DNA of 64,000 bases. It comes from Chelonoidis abingdonii (taxonomy: Eukaryota > Chordata > Testudines > Testudinidae). The stretch is taken from NCBI RefSeq assembly GCF_003597395.2, contig NC_133774.1, positions 51,513,328 through 51,577,327 of the forward strand, in the 5' to 3' direction. Position numbers and translations under genes: made by a program. Every line of letters starts with the position of its first letter. Within the stretch, counting starts at the first letter, position 1. Of the stretch, positions 62,401-64,000 are shown in pieces. The notes under the pieces are model-generated. The model saw nothing but the letters and a program-made list of their open reading frames with translations, was not told the DNA's origin and ran no database searches.

Positions 62401-63744
62401 AGGAGCATGGAGTTGGGCCAAGAGCTAATATAGGGGCATATCGGAGGGATGGAAGAGAACAGGAGGCGTAGCAATTTCCAAAGTTCCTAATACTGCTGAG
62501 TCTCTCTGTGAGCGATATGCCTTACGTCGGACTAATGAGCCAGTTTCTGCTCACAATAACACTTGTGTAAATGCAAAGTAACTCCACTGACTTCAGTCAG
62601 GAGACTGGACAACTTGGGTCAGAGTCTGTGAGATGGCGAGCAACTCCCACTGATGTCAATAGGAGTGGAAGGTGCTCAGCAGCTCACAGGGTCAGACCCA
62701 GTATTTGTTGAAACACTCATCAGCACTCACAAAGCCTGTGTGATGGTGAATACTTGTGTAACCTTACTGTGCTGTAGTTTATTATGCAAATCTATTTTCA
62801 CTTTTGTGGCTGTCATTAAATGTCTACTTGAGCCAAGTAGACACAACAGATTTTTTCTATAGATAGTAATTGTATTTTACCATTTTGTGAGATATCTGTG
62901 GCTTGAAAGCTTGCATCTGCCGGCGCACACAAAATTAAACCTCTACAAAGGGTAGTAAAAGTAGAGCAGAACAGATTCTGTGGTCTGAATTTCCCCTGAA
63001 AGTACTTTACCACTAATGCAATTGTGTACATGCATCATCCTTTCTCCAGCATAGTTCTCTTTTTCTGTCATTCTGATGTGAGAACTGATAAAATTTAAAA
63101 CATAAAGAAGAAGTTCTTCCCTAGGTCTATGCCTTTTATTTCTCCTTTTTTTGCCATTGAGGTGATGTTGTAAGGAATAGCAATGAGACGTTTCTGAGAA
63201 GTTTACTAATGCTCCTAACAACTTACTGTATTGGGGATTTTTTTTAATTAGATAAAGTGAAATTATGTGAACTAGTTTCCTGTTTCTATTCTAACCAATT
63301 ACACCGAGCAGTCTTTTTTACCCTAATCCTACCATATATTATACATGGGCAGACCTCTGCATCTGACTGAAGCCCTACTGACTACAGTTACTTCAGTAGG
63401 GCTCTGCAAGTATTAGGGGTTCACCTATATGCAACACATCATAGGACTGCATAGGACATTTACAGCAATTAAGTAGATACCACCACCACCCCACAAAAAA
63501 ACCCAAACAAACAAAACCCAACCAACTGAAAAAATCCTAAGGTCCTCATTCTTACTGAAACTAAGGTCTCTTTACACCACTCTGACAGCACGATCAGGCA
63601 CTGAAGTTTATGTAAGTTATATTAAATGCAAGTATCGTTTACAAGGGACTGTTAATGTACATGACAATTTAGGCATCAATGTCTAAGAGTATAATATATT
63701 CAGTTACCTCTTCCATTATCAATTTTTAAAATGTATTTATTCAG
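59471..63744. other. Intergenic stretch, no gene recognised
   Basis: AT-rich sequence. A repeat with GGTTTTCAGAGATGC words at about 60430-60680 is of a kind scattered in sauropsid genomes. The longest frame (59688-60143, 151 codons) is rich in F, S and I and has no domain. If 63745-63882 is a real last exon, its upstream exons should lie here or further left, but I could not find them. Confidence 0.5.
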
Positions 63745-63882
63745 GTTGCATCACCAACTCTCCCATTACAGAATGGTTACTTGAACCCAGTTCCTGCAGG
63801 GCTTAACGATGCAGTCAGCGGGGATGATGAGGATCCCACTCTAAATGTGCATGTCCTTCCCACGGCTGCAGTCGTCCATTAG
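63745..63882 (+). CDS. Candidate terminal coding exon of an unidentified gene
   Basis: A pyrimidine-rich tract and TTTATTCAG|G lead into a phase-0 frame of 45 codons ending in TAG at 63880-63882. The product begins VASPTLPLQ, contains NGYLNPVPAGLND and SGDDEDP, and ends TAAVVH. The stretch is visibly GC-richer and has more CpGs than its AT-rich surroundings, and it does not look like the repeats nearby. The frame is closed by a TAA four codons upstream of the AG, as expected for an exon. I do not recognise the protein and find no partner exons upstream in the window. A 45-codon open frame can arise by chance, and the piece could also be part of a repeat or a pseudogene. A Harbinger-type repeat begins 24 bp after the stop. 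Confidence 0.35.
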   Translation, partial: VASPTLPLQNGYLNPVPAGLNDAVSGDDEDPTLNVHVLPTAAVVH

Positions 63883-63906
63883 TTCCATCGCAAATAGAGC
63901 ACTGGG

Positions 63907-64000
63907 GGGTATGTCTACACTACGGGATTATTCCAATTTTACATAAACTGGTTTTATAAAACAGATTGTATAAAGTCGAGTGCACGCGGCCACACTAAGC
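63907..64000. mobile_element. PIF/Harbinger element, head only, cut by window end
   Basis: It begins GGGTATGTCTACACTAC and shares ACGGGATTATT, CATAAACTGGTTTTATAAA and GCGGCCACACTAA with the family at 48326 and 48738. The rest lies beyond the window. Confidence 0.8.

Noticed and set aside
27609..63744. PTCD2 exons, expected on the opposite strand from mammalian gene order
   Set aside because: No frame resembling a pentatricopeptide protein was found; the gene is probably beyond the window.
1..64000. CRISPR arrays, operons, rRNA or functional tRNA genes
   Set aside because: The window is vertebrate nuclear DNA. No spaced direct repeats or rRNA were seen, and tRNA-like words occur only in SINE remnants.

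Overview
This is a nuclear genomic window from a non-mammalian amniote, most likely a turtle (a crocodilian is the main alternative). It is AT-rich, gene-poor and intron-bearing. Its interspersed repeats are the kind that fill chelonian genomes: CR1 LINE 3' ends finishing in AAGAACAT-type octamers, tRNA-derived SINE fragments, and many hAT and PIF/Harbinger MITEs with intact target-site duplications. The organism call rests on recognising these repeat families and on protein divergence, not on a database search.

One protein-coding gene is clear: ZNF366 (DC-SCRIPT), on the + strand with four coding exons (14161-15462, 18013-18204, 24480-24654, 27073-27608). The spliced reading frame is 2205 bp, giving 734 residues with eleven C2H2 zinc fingers, a SUMO-type site in the N-terminal region and two PxDLS CtBP-binding motifs in the C-terminal region. 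All splice sites are GT-AG and every phase closes, so the gene looks intact. Positions 1-14149 are taken to be the intron upstream of the first coding exon (or 5' flank), and no 5' non-coding exon is recognised there.

From the stop codon at 27608 to the window end, about 36 kb holds no recognisable neighbour gene but is dense in repeats. Regions: 27.9-29.2 kb, a hAT element with perfect 8-bp duplications and two TA-flanked MITEs in the putative 3' UTR; 30.7 kb, a CR1 fragment; 38.15-42.5 kb, a nested stack of hAT, SINE and Harbinger elements; 44.2-46.2 kb, an old CR1 and a LINE C-terminal fragment; 48.3-50.8 kb, two Harbinger copies around a 100-N assembly gap; 53.9-54.9 kb, a long CR1 3' end; 56.2-59.6 kb, MITE, SINE, a possible solo LTR, and a LINE 3' ORF interrupted by a hAT MITE; 63.9 kb to the end, the head of another Harbinger copy.

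Two observations stand out. A 37-nt stretch of intron (17039-17075) exactly duplicates the part of exon 1 of the CDS that encodes the recognition helix of zinc finger 3. At 63745-63882 a splice acceptor leads into a GC-richer 45-codon open frame ending in a stop, which resembles the last exon of an unidentified gene.
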